From positions 137 to 44,211 of the forward strand of contig JAAAJB010000282.1 of the NCBI GenBank assembly GCA_016098155.1: a stretch of 44,075 nucleotides of DNA. Reading direction: 5' to 3'. Under the pieces are notes generated by a model that was given only the letters and a program-made list of their open reading frames with translations, did not search any database and had not been told where the DNA came from. Positions 1-9,841 of this stretch are shown here, piece after piece; positions within the stretch are counted from its first letter, which is position 1, and every line of letters begins with the position of its first letter. The position numbers were made by a program, and so were the translations under genes. Source of the DNA: Actinomortierella ambigua (Eukaryota; Mortierellomycota; Mortierellomycetes; Mortierellales; Mortierellaceae).

Positions 1-600
1 GATGATGGTCGTCACCATGATGATCATCGCCGTGATGATGGTCGTCACCATGATGATCATCGCCGTGATGATGGTCGTCACCATGATGGTCGTCACCATG
101 ATGGTCGTCACCATGGTGGTCGTCGCCGTGATGGTCATCGCCGTGATGGTCGTCACCATGGTGGTGGTCGTCGTCATGGTGAGAATCGTCGCGGTCACGC
201 TTCATGTTAAGCTTTCTGTGCTGCTGAACAGGACCGTTGTCCTTCGCCTCCACGAGGTGTTTGTCGCCGTGGTGGTGGTCGTCGCCGTGGTGGTGGTCGT
301 CGCCGTGGTGATCATCGCCGTGATGGTCGTCACCATGATGGTCGTCGCCGTGATGATGGTCGTCACCATGGTGGTCATCGCCGTGATGATGGTCATCACC
401 GTGATGGTGGTCGTCGCCATGGTGGTCATCGCCGTGATGATGGTCGTCACCATGATGGTCGTCGCCGTGGTGGTGGTCGTCGCCGTGATGGTCGTCACCA
501 TGGTGGTGGTCGTCGTCATGGTGAGAATCGTTGCGGTCACGCTTCATGTTTAGCTTTCTATGCTGCTGAACAGGACCGTTGTCCTTCGCCTCCGCGTAAA
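1..600. repeat. Tandem His/Asp-coding repeats and a 340-bp-spaced linker duplication
   Basis: The stretch is built from short degenerate units (gatgatggtcgtcaccat-like) that read GDDHH on the minus strand. A non-repetitive block of about 80 bp (roughly 180-258) recurs at about 520-598 with only a few changes. The array therefore also has a higher-order unit of about 340 bp, and it is cut by the window edge. Length polymorphism or assembly collapse is likely here. Confidence 0.85.
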
Positions 601-2267
601 AGTTGGGACGGCGATTGGGCTGGCGTTGTTGCTGGCGCTGTTGGTTGATATGTACAAAGTCTTCAATAGGGTGGTGCCTAGCGTCTTGGAGGGCATGATG
701 ACCTGGGATGTAGCCGAGAAGTTTGGACAATAGACCTTCATGAATGTCGACTTCCTCATCCTCAGAGTGTTCGCTCTTTGGCACCTGCCTGGCGCCGGCA
801 GGCGCAGCGCGCTTGTTCATTCGAGAGGAGGTGGCAGGAGGTCTTCTTTCCTCTGCCTCATCTTCTCTCGCTGCCTTCTCGTTAATGTTGTCGCCCATTC
901 CACCCTCCACCGCCTCCGCCCCCACTTCGACTTTATTATCATCATCATCATCGCCTTCATAGGCTTGCTCGCCTGCTTGTGCATGCTTGAAAGTACCTAG
1001 GCCGTCCACATCGTCTTCAATCTCGACCCACTGATCCTCCCAGCCATCGATCTCGTCTTGGAAAGCATGTTTGATCTTGTCGACGATGGGCTTGAGCTTG
1101 AACCCAAACTCGTCCGCGACACTCTTTCCATCGTCGTCGCCGTCATAGTCGTAGGCGTCATCTTCGCCACTCTTGCTCTCTGCCGAAACCGCCACGAGTG
1201 GCTTTTCGATTGGGGCTTTTGAAGGGTCTTCATGCTGTGCCTGTCGCTTCTTCTTCTGCTGTTCTTGCTGTTGGGCGGCTGCATCAGTTGCAGCGGCAGC
1301 CTTGGCATCGTCGTAGCGCTTGCGGAGAGCTTCGGCGGTCGGCGCCTTGGCGTACTTTTCGGGACCAAAAATGATCTTGCGGATATCGCTACCATCGTTC
1401 TGGTTGCTGTTGCTGTCACCAACGACACGGGCATCGTCGTGGCTCGTGCGGAACGCATCGCCGACGGGAGCATGATGGTACTTTTCGGGGCCAAAGAGGA
1501 GCTTGCTGATGTCTTCGTCGTCGTAACCCTGGCTCCGCTTTTCGCGATTCAAAGGAACGGTGGAAGGGGGTGAGGGGGGCGACGATGATGGAGAGGAGTG
1601 GTGGTGAGGTGGGGAAGGATGTTCATCCATGATGACATGCGAGTCGGTGATGTGGGCAGCGTCTTGATGGTCTTGATCGACATGCCCAAGCTTGATGGTT
1701 TCACCCTGGCCACCAACGGCAATCGGAGCGTTCTCGGGCGAGGTGTACTCTATGCCCGTAATCGAGTCTTTGTCATTGCGACGACGGCCCATAGATCCCT
1801 TGGCCAATTTTTCGTGCTGGTCAGTAGAGTGATGGCCAACACTCTCGTGCTCGGGCGGAGAAGGGCAGTGGCTATGTGGGCTGTCCGAAGAACAGGCGGC
1901 CGTCTTGTCTGCTGCTACTGCTGCTGCCGCACCAGCGGCGGCAACGGTGGCGCTAGCCTTATGATGACCTGTTGGGTCCGGGTGCAGAGAGGCAAATGCA
2001 ACTTTGGATGCTTGGGGGGCAGCTGAGCGCAGCGAGGAGGAGACTTGAGCGTCTGGAGCGTCCGAGCTTGGCCAATGCTGATGGTCAGTTTTCTCTGCAT
2101 GTACGCTCAATAGTAGAGCAATAGCGAACGCTATTTTTTTTTTATTTGTGTATGTGTAGAGCGAGGTGGATGTTTCATAGAAAGTCAGCCAAGAACATTA
2201 AGTTTGGTCACCAATGTCAGCAAACTTGCGACACTGACATACTTAGTGTTGTTAAGCGAGTGTGCAT
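1..2267 (-). CDS. Secreted Gly-Asp-His repeat protein, 3' end off window
   Basis: Two exons are proposed: 2267-2243 and 2130 to beyond base 1. The first ends at a GTATGT donor, and joining gives the N-terminus MHTRLTTLTFAIALLLSVHA, a textbook signal peptide with cleavage expected near Ala20. Exon 2 stays open in this frame for over 2.1 kb. After the signal come a Ser/Ala/Pro/His-rich stretch, two copies of an (L/I)(L/I)FGPEKY motif (1478-1502 and 1352-1376), an Ala/Gln/Lys-rich segment, an acidic segment containing DEFGFKLKPIVDKIKHAF, and then a tail made almost only of GDDHH/GDDHHH units (about 525-263 and 200-1). The two tail blocks are separated by copies of a KDNGPVQQHRKLNMKRD linker. Such His/Asp density is typical of proteins that bind Zn, Ni or Cu; that role is inferred. 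I do not recognise the family. The intron acceptor is A-rich rather than pyrimidine-rich, so exon 1 is the least certain part. Confidence 0.6.
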
Positions 2268-2507
2268 CGTGAGAGAGATACAAGATGGATGAAGAAACGT
2301 GAGAAGGAAAACAAAACGTGGAAGGAAGTAGTTGTCTGGGGACTCCTTTCGGTGGCATTCGTAAGACAAATGGGGCGTACCTGAAGGGCCGGGTTTCGCA
2401 CAGAACGGAGATAAATAGTGGGTCTCTAATAAACGTGGGCCCAGACCACCAAGTCAAACAGATTGGTGGCGTAAACCGTTTCTTTCTTCTTGTTCGTGTT
2501 CGCGAAC
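2268..2507. promoter_or_regulatory. Short divergent intergenic region between His/Asp protein and TERT
   Basis: About 240 bp separates the proposed start of the minus-strand secreted-protein gene from the TERT ATG. A small palindrome, tgttcgtgttcgcgaaca, lies immediately upstream of and overlapping the TERT start. The two genes presumably share a bidirectional promoter. No recognisable TATA element was identified. Confidence 0.4.
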
Positions 2508-5500
2508 ATGCATCCCTCAACACATACTCGTGCCATGGGTGACATGCAGCCTCTCCCGTCCAATGCCATCTTACACACCTTATTTGAGAATGTCTTTCCA
2601 TTGGGCGACTACCTCGGCATGCTTCTCCTGGATGTAGAATTGAAACGCCATGGAGATTCCTCTGCGTACATTGCGCTTTTGAATGACACTCTTGTCTGCA
2701 CCCAGACGACTGTTTTGCCCCTCTCTCGCACGGAACCGAATTCAAGAACAAAGATCACTCAGAAGGAGGTAAGAGGTTATGTGTCCCCCAGACGCGTGTG
2801 GATCATCTGGTAGTGTCGATTATTTCGTCCGCTCAAACATAGATACGCATGCAACAACTCTATAGGTCGTCAATCAGACCATCAAGGAATGCTGTCCAAG
2901 GAGGAAGCACCAATCACCAGCAACGTACAACATCCTCGGGGCAGGGTGTTATATGGTACAGTTATTACTGGGCTGTTGTGGAGGAATATGTATCACATGA
3001 ACAGAACCCCGTCTCTGATCACTCTAACAAGCCAATACTTGTTATGTCTCCAGCCTCCGTGGAGCAAGGCCGATGTTGTCACCCGGCATACGTCAAACAC
3101 CTCAATCGAGTTTCTGTTGACACCGGCCTGGGAGTGTCTTTTATCAAGGTAATTGGAAAAGATCTTCTCTGCACTAATGGTCTTTTTCTTCTTGACTTTC
3201 ACTTTAACTGTTTTCTAAATTGAAACACGCTCGTAGGGTCGGCGAAGAAACTATGCGCCACTTATTGCTGCACACGTCTATTTTTGCACCCCTGCCGAAC
3301 TATTGCTATTGTCAGATCACAGGATTGCCTGTGGATGAGATGGTGGATTGGCGTCAGCCATTACAACATGGACTAACCTGCAAACGGAAACGACAGCAGC
3401 TGGAGGAGATAACAGACAGTGCCGATACCACAATGACATCAATCACTTTAGAGACGACTATTGAGAGCCTAGACTCTGAAAGCGGGCAAGAGAACTATAA
3501 GAAACAAAGGATGGCTTCTCTTAGCACTTCTCACGTACTGTTTACGCGGCTGAAGACTCTCTATTCAAAGCCTTACCCGCGAGGTTTCCGCTTCTTCTTC
3601 TACCCGCCTGGTATTGATGAAAGATACATGAAAAAAAAACGACAACAGAGAAGGAAAAGAAAAGTAGGAGCATGTTTTCGATACTAAAGAGGATACACTC
3701 TGCCCTTCAACTCTTTTTTCATGTTTGGGATTGTCATGTGTTGTATAGGCGAGAGAGACAAGCCAGCAGAGGATCGGAGTAAAGAAGACCTAGTCCAGTC
3801 GCTCATGCGGATAATGTTTCCGCGACAGTATGGATTGGTGAGCATCTTTGACCAGACGCCATCGTCAGGCAGTCGACCATTTAATGTCTTTGCGGCGTCT
3901 GCCACCTCGACCGCCCCTTCACTCCCTATCAAATTTGATCCAAGCGCCAAACCTGTAGTGAAGGCATGGAGGTTGCGACAACCACAGTGCCTTGTCGAGA
4001 GAATGCTCGAGTTGCATCAAGGTTGTTTTTATGACAAACTTTTGAAGCACTACTGCCCAGTTCTGGTACATAGATACAGCCATCGACAATGGAGGAGGTG
4101 TGTGCAAGGTTGAAAGGTGCAGGGGAACATAGCCGACTTATCCAGTCCTTCATCCATTCAAATGATGCCTAGACAATTGATGGAGGCGAAACAAACTTAC
4201 CATTGGTGGAGTCTCACTCGCCATACGCAAATGTAAGAGCTTATTGTAGGGTCATTGCACGATGGACTTGATAGTTTTCTTTTGACTAATGAGATCAGGC
4301 AAAATCAACATTCCCCTAAATAGGTGTCGGCATTTGTTCGCAGCGTTGTGAAAAAGATGATTCCCAGGGCGCTCTTCGGCTCTAGTGAAAATTGCGAGGT
4401 TGTATTGAAAGGTATGCTCCTCATAACCTTCGGGATATGTACGTACTAATCGCTGAAGGACAAGAAATTGCGTTCGAGACCGTTAGCGAATAATTTTAAT
4501 GCCTCGTTTTTATTTTCATGATGGTTCTATTCAATAGCGTTTGATTCTTTCATCAAACTTGGAAAGTATGAGTCGATGTCCCTTCACTACGTCCTGCAGG
4601 GTTTCCGAGTAAGGATCGAACTTTATCTTTAGCCTTTGTCTTGGGTGCATCCCTCGATATGTTAACGTCACTAAAGATCCCGCTTTGTCTTTGTCCCGTC
4701 CACCTTTATCCGATACGCCGTAATAGATGAGCGATTGTGAGTGGCTTCAAGATCCTCAACGCAAGGAAGGGGTCAGAGTGCGGCACACAACATTGACAGA
4801 CTCGAAGAAGCAACAAGACATCCTCCAAGATCTCGTCCGCTGGCTGTTTGAAGGATTTCTCGTTCCATTGATCAGAGTACGGTTTTAATCCTTGACGGAG
4901 CGGGCAATGCTGACTGCGAAGTGCGGAATTTTTTTTTTTTTTTTTTTTTGCAGATGGTGCCATTGAACTTGCATCCATCTAAACATTTATTTTTATTGTG
5001 CATTTTTAAGGCTAGCTTTTTTGCGACAGAAAGCTCTCACTGCCGTAACCGGATCTTTTACTATCGACACGACCTTTGGAAGCTCATCTCCGCTCCTGCA
5101 ATCCAACGCCTTCAGGACACTCTCTACACCAAGATGAGCGAAGTATGTGGCCCTGCCCTGCACTTCCGTACCGTCGATTTGTGAACATGCTATCAACAGC
5201 TATCGAGTGTGCATAACAAAGTATCACTGCTGACCCTCAAACCTTCATCCATATACATCATTGATGTATGTAGAGCGAGAAGGAGCAATGCTACCGAGGC
5301 TATTCAAATATTAGACTATTGCCCAAAGGGACTGGTGTCCGACCAATCATGAATCTCAAGCGCAGGTCCCGGAGACTGGTAGGTCCTCACATTGTGCTCT
5401 TGTCCCCATTTATTTAATTTGCTATTTTCATTCTAAATAAACTAGCCATTCTTCTCCGTCTGTGTATAGGTCAACGGAGAATTGAACACATTGTTGTCAA

Positions 5501-7950
5501 TTAACAAGCATTTGGGCGTTTCGAACCTGGTCCTCTGTCACGAGCAAGCAAACAAAGGTGCGGGAGGCTCGTTGGGCCTGAACAGTGGAGGGGTGCATGG
5601 CATGATGGATCTGTACAAGCGACTGAAGAAGATCAAACAGACCCTTCTGCCACACCCTCTCCGACGTCCATCATCATCGAGAGTCAGGGGGTCGCGAAAG
5701 CGGCCAAAGCTGTACTTTGTCAAAGTCGACATTGAGCGAGCGTTTGACACAATCCGCCAGGAGAAACTCTTGGAGATTCTGCAGTCACCGACCACTTTCC
5801 GGGAAGACCGGTACAAAGTACAGCGACATAGCAAACTCGTCATTTCCAATGGTATGGTTGTGAAGCGCCAGGTCCCTCGAGTATTCTCCTTGGGACCGGG
5901 TGAGACTACTTGTGAGCAGCAGCAGCAGCAGCAACAGCAACAGCAGCAGACGCAGAAGCAGAAGCAGAAGCAGAAGCAGAATCCGCTTTCTTCGACGTCG
6001 TTTGTGCAGTATGCTGAACAAGAAGCACAGTCGTCCAAATGTGCAGTGCTTGTGGATAAGGTACATGCAGCCCTTCGTACTGATATTCTGATCAGTTATG
6101 GTGTCCCTCCTCTCTTCCCTCCCCTTCCCCCTTTTTTCTCAGGTATGGCTATTTTCGAGATGAGGAGAGGTCGAGCGCTCTCAGACTAACTCTATTTTTT
6201 GTTGTGTATATGTGTGTGCGAATCCTCTTTCTTTCTTGTAGGTACAGGCGTCCATTCAGTACAGGGACGATATTCTAGAAACGATTGAGGATGGCATTCA
6301 GAACAACATAGTCAAGATGGAGGGGTCATTCTTCCGGCAAACCACTGGGATTCCTCAAGGATCGATTCTATCTCCTGCACTATGTAGCCTGTTGTACGAC
6401 GATCTTGAGAGGAATGTCCTTTCACATTTGGTGCCTGATCCAGAAAACAAGAATGTAAGTTGGTTCTAGCACGCTGTTTTTGCTAGTGCGAAGGCACACG
6501 AAGAAGACAAGACAATAGCACGGGTCGAACTATGAAAGGACAAAAAGGCTTACCTTGTATTCACACCTTGACACTCGTTTAGTTCTTGGTACGCCTGGCG
6601 GATGACTTTCTGTTCATCAGCAGAGAAAAGGCCAAGGCCAAAGAGTTTCTCAAGATCATGATTGAAGGACACCCGCAATATGGATGTTTCACCAACCCAT
6701 CGAAGACACTCGTCAACTTTGACACAGAAATGCCTGATATTGCAGTGCAATGCAAGCATGGCACAGGTAATGCACTACAGAGAACCACCGAGGGCGGGAT
6801 GTTGGTGTCATGAACTTTTGGAGTACGGTGCTCACCATCCTCATTGCTTGTGTTTTCCTATTGTAGCCTTTCCTTACTGCGGCATGCTAATTCATACAAA
6901 AACGATGGAGATTACCGTGGATTACAGGCGCTACCACAAAATTGGTAAGCATCTAAGGGAGGAAAGAAGAGCTAGGATCTCATTCTACCACTGGGTTGCA
7001 TGTGAATGACAAAAGGCTATGTTGCTCACTCAGATTCTTCATACTGCCAGATTTGCGAGATCTCGTCTCCGTCACCCGAGGCCCAAACCCTATACGGTCG
7101 ATCGCGATCAAGATGCGTCTGTAAGGATTGCAAGCAAAACGCGGGAGGGCATGGAGGGTCAACCCCAGCGCACAAAACAGCAATTATTATAACATCTCGT
7201 CTGCAACCAACCAACCCTTGACCTAATCGCCACGGTTGATATAGACGTAATGCCTTGTTACACTAAGACTGTTTTTGAATGGCGTTTTAACACTGCTTTT
7301 TTTATTTTTTTTTATTTTTTTTTTTCAAAAAATATAGGTCGATGCAGCATATCTGTCAAGTTGTGTTCTCCGACACCTCGTTGAACTCGCCTGCGACGGT
7401 CCTTCTCAACGTTTATCAAATGTTTGTGTTCACGGCACTCAAGTTTCACGCGTGCGTGCAGGTGATATCTAACCGTCGTGACTCTGTTCTTGGTCTAGTC
7501 AAAGATCTGCAGCCAGAAGCGCTTAAGAGCGTAGTGCTTAATATCCTCGCGGTCGGATACAAGCAGCTGGCGAATGGCCATCGGACCAAAGCTGGACAAG
7601 ATGCCGGCGCAACGTTTCATGTGGCGAAGCAGCATGTCCGATGGCTCGGCGCCTATGCATTCTACTGGGCGTTGCCGAACGGTGATCGGATGTACAGACC
7701 GCTGCGGACGATGCTGTCGACCACTATTCTTCAGCGGCCTCTAACGGGTCCACCGAAATCCACAGCGACGACGACGATCTCAGGGGACACGGCGGCGTCC
7801 ACCGAGGGGTATCTCGATGGTCAATCAACCTCAGCTTCTCCGATATCATCATCATCCCAAGCGACTAAGCGGTTGTTGCACGGGATTGTGAATGATCCAC
7901 GAAACAGAATCTTGGACGGCGTTGGCATGCATGTGCCGTACTCTTCCTAA
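2508..7950 (+). CDS. TERT: Telomerase reverse transcriptase (17 exons, 1163 aa)
   Basis: This is the catalytic subunit of telomerase, which copies an internal RNA template onto chromosome ends in the nucleus. Proposed exons: 2508-2768, 2866-2955, 3054-3148, 3237-3610, 3749-4065, 4173-4232, 4324-4411, 4538-4608, 4727-4876, 5011-5142, 5274-5378, 5470-6060, 6242-6454, 6583-6766, 6867-6944, 7051-7120, 7338-7950; all phases close (3492 nt). Domains in order: TEN-like N-terminus (LFENVFPLGDYLG, NDTLVC); RNA-binding domain with the CP-like RIMFPRQYGL, SLHYVLQGFRMSDCEWL and T motif FFATESSHCRNRIFYYR; RT motifs 1/2 IRLLPKGTGVRPIMN; motif A YFVKVDIERAFDTI (Asp about 668); motif B GIPQGSILSPALCSL; motif C VRLADDFLFIS (Asp 856/857); motif D GCFTNPSKTLVNF; motif E FPYCGMLI; then a thumb/CTE with YQMFVFTALKFHACV. 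Oddity: a Gln-11 tract followed by Gln-Lys repeats is inserted between motifs A and B. A first ATG at 2508 or a second at 2535 are both possible starts. Exon 4/5 and exon 2/3 borders are the least sure. Confidence 0.93.
5915..5982 (+). repeat. CAG/AAG microsatellite inside TERT exon 12
   Basis: A CAG/CAA run is followed by cagaag repeats and encodes poly-Gln then (Gln-Lys)n within the TERT reverse transcriptase domain, in the region between motifs A and B. It keeps the frame open, as expected if tolerated in the protein. Confidence 0.85.
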
Positions 7951-8239
7951 CATCTTTCCATATTTAGAAACGGCGTTATCTCATAGAAGACTAGAGTGTG
8001 TGCCTTTTTTCGTTTTTCTCTCCAGTGAGAAATTTGCTTTGTTGTGCTCGTACTTTGGTTTTCCTGTGTTCGCGTATGTGCTCAATATTATATTTACACC
8101 TGGGGAGGCTTGAAGGTCTTCCTGTAAGATCAGGGTTTCTCAATATCAAACATGTTTGCAAACGTTTGACAAACTATCTCATGTAGTTGACACAGCTGGA
8201 TGTCTTTTTTAATTTTCTTGACACTGTCAATAACCACAT
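7951..8239. other. TERT 3' flank, no gene seen
   Basis: This AT-rich stretch after the TERT stop carries only short open frames. It is presumably 3' UTR and spacer before the transposon remnants. Confidence 0.5.
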
Positions 8240-9010
8240 GCAACAGCCGACCTAATGTCGAAGAGAACGGAGAAAAAACGTGCAAAATGGGAGATATTTA
8301 AATTTCGTCAAACGTTTAATGAGAATCCCTGTGTAAGATTGTCCTCTACAACTCCGCGTCCATCGTGTCGTCAACCTTGACAATGTATTTGGGACCGAAC
8401 CAAGAGAAACATGACCAGACTGTGACACTACCGCCGCCAAACTTCACAGTGCCCTCCACTTTTCTAATTAGTGGAAAGTGGTTCGGGTCGATCGTCCCAA
8501 ACATATTGAACTCCGTCGGAGCAAATCCTGTTGATTTTCGACTCGTCTGAGAAGACCACTCTTTTCCAGTCCTCCAGCGTCAACTCCTTGTATTTGATGG
8601 TAAGCGTCTGCGAGCTGCTTTTTGCTGTGGCTTCAGGGCTAGGCGCTTGATCTTTCAAGTGCATACCATGTCAAATCTCTCTGAGGCTACGACGAACCGT
8701 TTCAGTTGAGACTGGCTCTTCAAGACGCTGATCGAGTACTTTAGTAACCTAAACCGCCGACCGAGCTTCGCGTCGTTTCAACAATAGGCGTGCTACTCCA
8801 GCATTTCTAGTAATGAGTTTCCGAGGTCTGCCACCTCTATTGACGTTGATGTTCTACTTGTTCTCTTGAAAGACAAAATGTGCTAATGGATGCGAGATAT
8901 TGAGTCGGTTGGCAACCTGAAGTATGGACAAATGATCCTCCAAAAAAGCCTCCTAATTACCTTCTCTCCTTGGATATCTGTGGCATTTAATAGTATGATG
9001 ATAATTAAAA
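8240..9010 (-). mobile_element. Decayed Tc1/mariner-type transposon
   Basis: On the minus strand the order of remnants matches a Tc1-like transposase. There is a paired helix-turn-helix portion (8990-8822), a RGGRPRKL hinge and VTKVLDQRLEEPVSTETVRR (8850-8690, with in-frame stops), LTLEDWKRVVFSDESKINR (8600-8540, containing the first catalytic Asp in FSDES), and after a frameshift VKFGGGSVTVWSCF and MDAEL (8445-8345). The later catalytic block (the usual DN.PKH region and final acidic residue) is missing, so the copy is truncated as well as broken and cannot be active. No clear terminal inverted repeats or TA target duplication could be assigned. Confidence 0.8.
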
Positions 9011-9250
9011 GTGACCTTTTCTTCCCGACTTGAATGTTATTCTTGCTTCAAGCCTTCTTTAGCAGCATACACCTCAATGCCACAGATATCCAAGGACACC
9101 AAAAGAGAAGCTAATTAGGAGGCATTTTTGGAGGATCATTTGTCCACACGTCAGGTTGCCAACCGATTCAATATCTCGCATTCATCAGCACATTTTGTCT
9201 TTCAAGAAAACAAGGAGAACATCAGCGACAATAGAGGTGGCAAACCACGG
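8822..9250. repeat. Large inverted repeat (arms 8822-8987 and 9076-9250)
   Basis: Two arms of about 166 and 175 bp, in opposite orientation and clearly homologous along their whole length, flank a unique centre at 8988-9075. Both arms encode the transposase N-terminus. A transcript across it would fold into a long imperfect duplex. Confidence 0.75.
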
Positions 9251-9262
9251 AAACTCACTACA
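9076..9262 (+). mobile_element. Inverted partial copy of the same Tc1-like transposase
   Basis: Bases 9076-9250 are the near reverse complement of 8987-8822, with scattered mismatches and one indel of about 8 bp near 9100. Read on the plus strand it gives FLEDHLSTRQVANRFNIS (a helix-turn-helix segment) and then NRGGKPRKL before a stop. Only the DNA-binding N-terminus is present. The two copies lie head to head around an approximately 88-bp spacer. Confidence 0.75.
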
Positions 9263-9840
9263 ATTTAGTCATGTAATAGTGTGTGTTTAACATGAAAGAA
9301 AGGCTATGGATACTGAAGACTGATGTTGAGTGATGGAAAAGAATCCTATATATAGAGGTCCTCGGAACCGGGAAGGTTGTCGAGGGATGACTCTTGCAAG
9401 AGTCATCGATAAGGCTAAATTAGCCATTGGTAACAATCGGTAACATCTCCACTTCAAAAGTTTTTTTATCTCCTTGTCACCAGTTGTTTCTAGCGCGCTG
9501 GTATTAAAGGACCCGGTCATGTCACATGGCTTTTATGGTGAAACTTTTGTGTTAAATTGGATATGAACTAAAGAGACTAACCAGAGCTATGGTTACTAGA
9601 TTATGACAGAAATACTTTGGGACTGACCTAAAAAAATGTCGGCCAAGAGTGCCACGAACTTGATGTAGAAAACTCTGACGCAAAGGTCCGGTCTGTCGGA
9701 TGCCGACTGGCCTAGCCCAAGGTTTCCTGTCAGGAAAAGGTTTCTTATCTACCGATTCATGCATACGAGGCCAGTAGTTGTCTTCGGCCACGAGGGTGAT
9801 AGCCCTTTTCGATTCTTGCGTGGCCAGCTGGGCGCGCGTC
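9263..9840. other. Repeat-like spacer, possible LTR or TE fragment
   Basis: No gene is recognised here. The stretch contains a TATATATAG element near 9349, a direct CGGTAACA-like repetition near 9430, and minus-strand frames that look protein-like for short runs (for example near 9830-9640) but carry no domain I can name. Its position next to gag-like sequence suggests retroelement debris; LTR borders could not be fixed. Confidence 0.3.
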
Positions 9841-9841
9841 G

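Noticed and set aside
2..553. Plus-strand open frame rich in Met/Val
   Set aside because: It is a shadow of the minus-strand Gly-Asp-His repeat. The MMVV composition is an artefact of the repeat and shows no protein-like variety.
1..600. CRISPR-like array
   Set aside because: The repeats are contiguous, degenerate and coding, with no regular unique spacers, and the genome is eukaryotic.
740..2026. Several plus-strand open frames (740-1000, 1232-1573, 1598-2026)
   Set aside because: All lie opposite the continuous minus-strand frame of the secreted protein and have no recognisable features.
2185..2751. Minus-strand 188-residue frame
   Set aside because: It overlaps TERT exon 1 and the promoter region on the opposite strand. 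The TERT reading is supported by family similarity.
5194..5264. Possible extra TERT exon reading LSSVHNKVSLL
   Set aside because: Skipping it and starting the next exon at 5274 joins in phase to IRLLPKGTGVRPI, which fits the family better.
5538..6038. Minus-strand Cys-rich frame with a poly-Cys run
   Set aside because: Shadow of the CAG repeat in TERT exon 12; the poly-Cys is simply the antisense reading of poly-Gln.
7021..7050. Alternative acceptor for TERT exon 16 after ctcactcag (7033)
   Set aside because: It gives a frame unlike TERT. The acceptor at 7049-7050 gives LRDLVSVTRG and joins in phase with the last exon.
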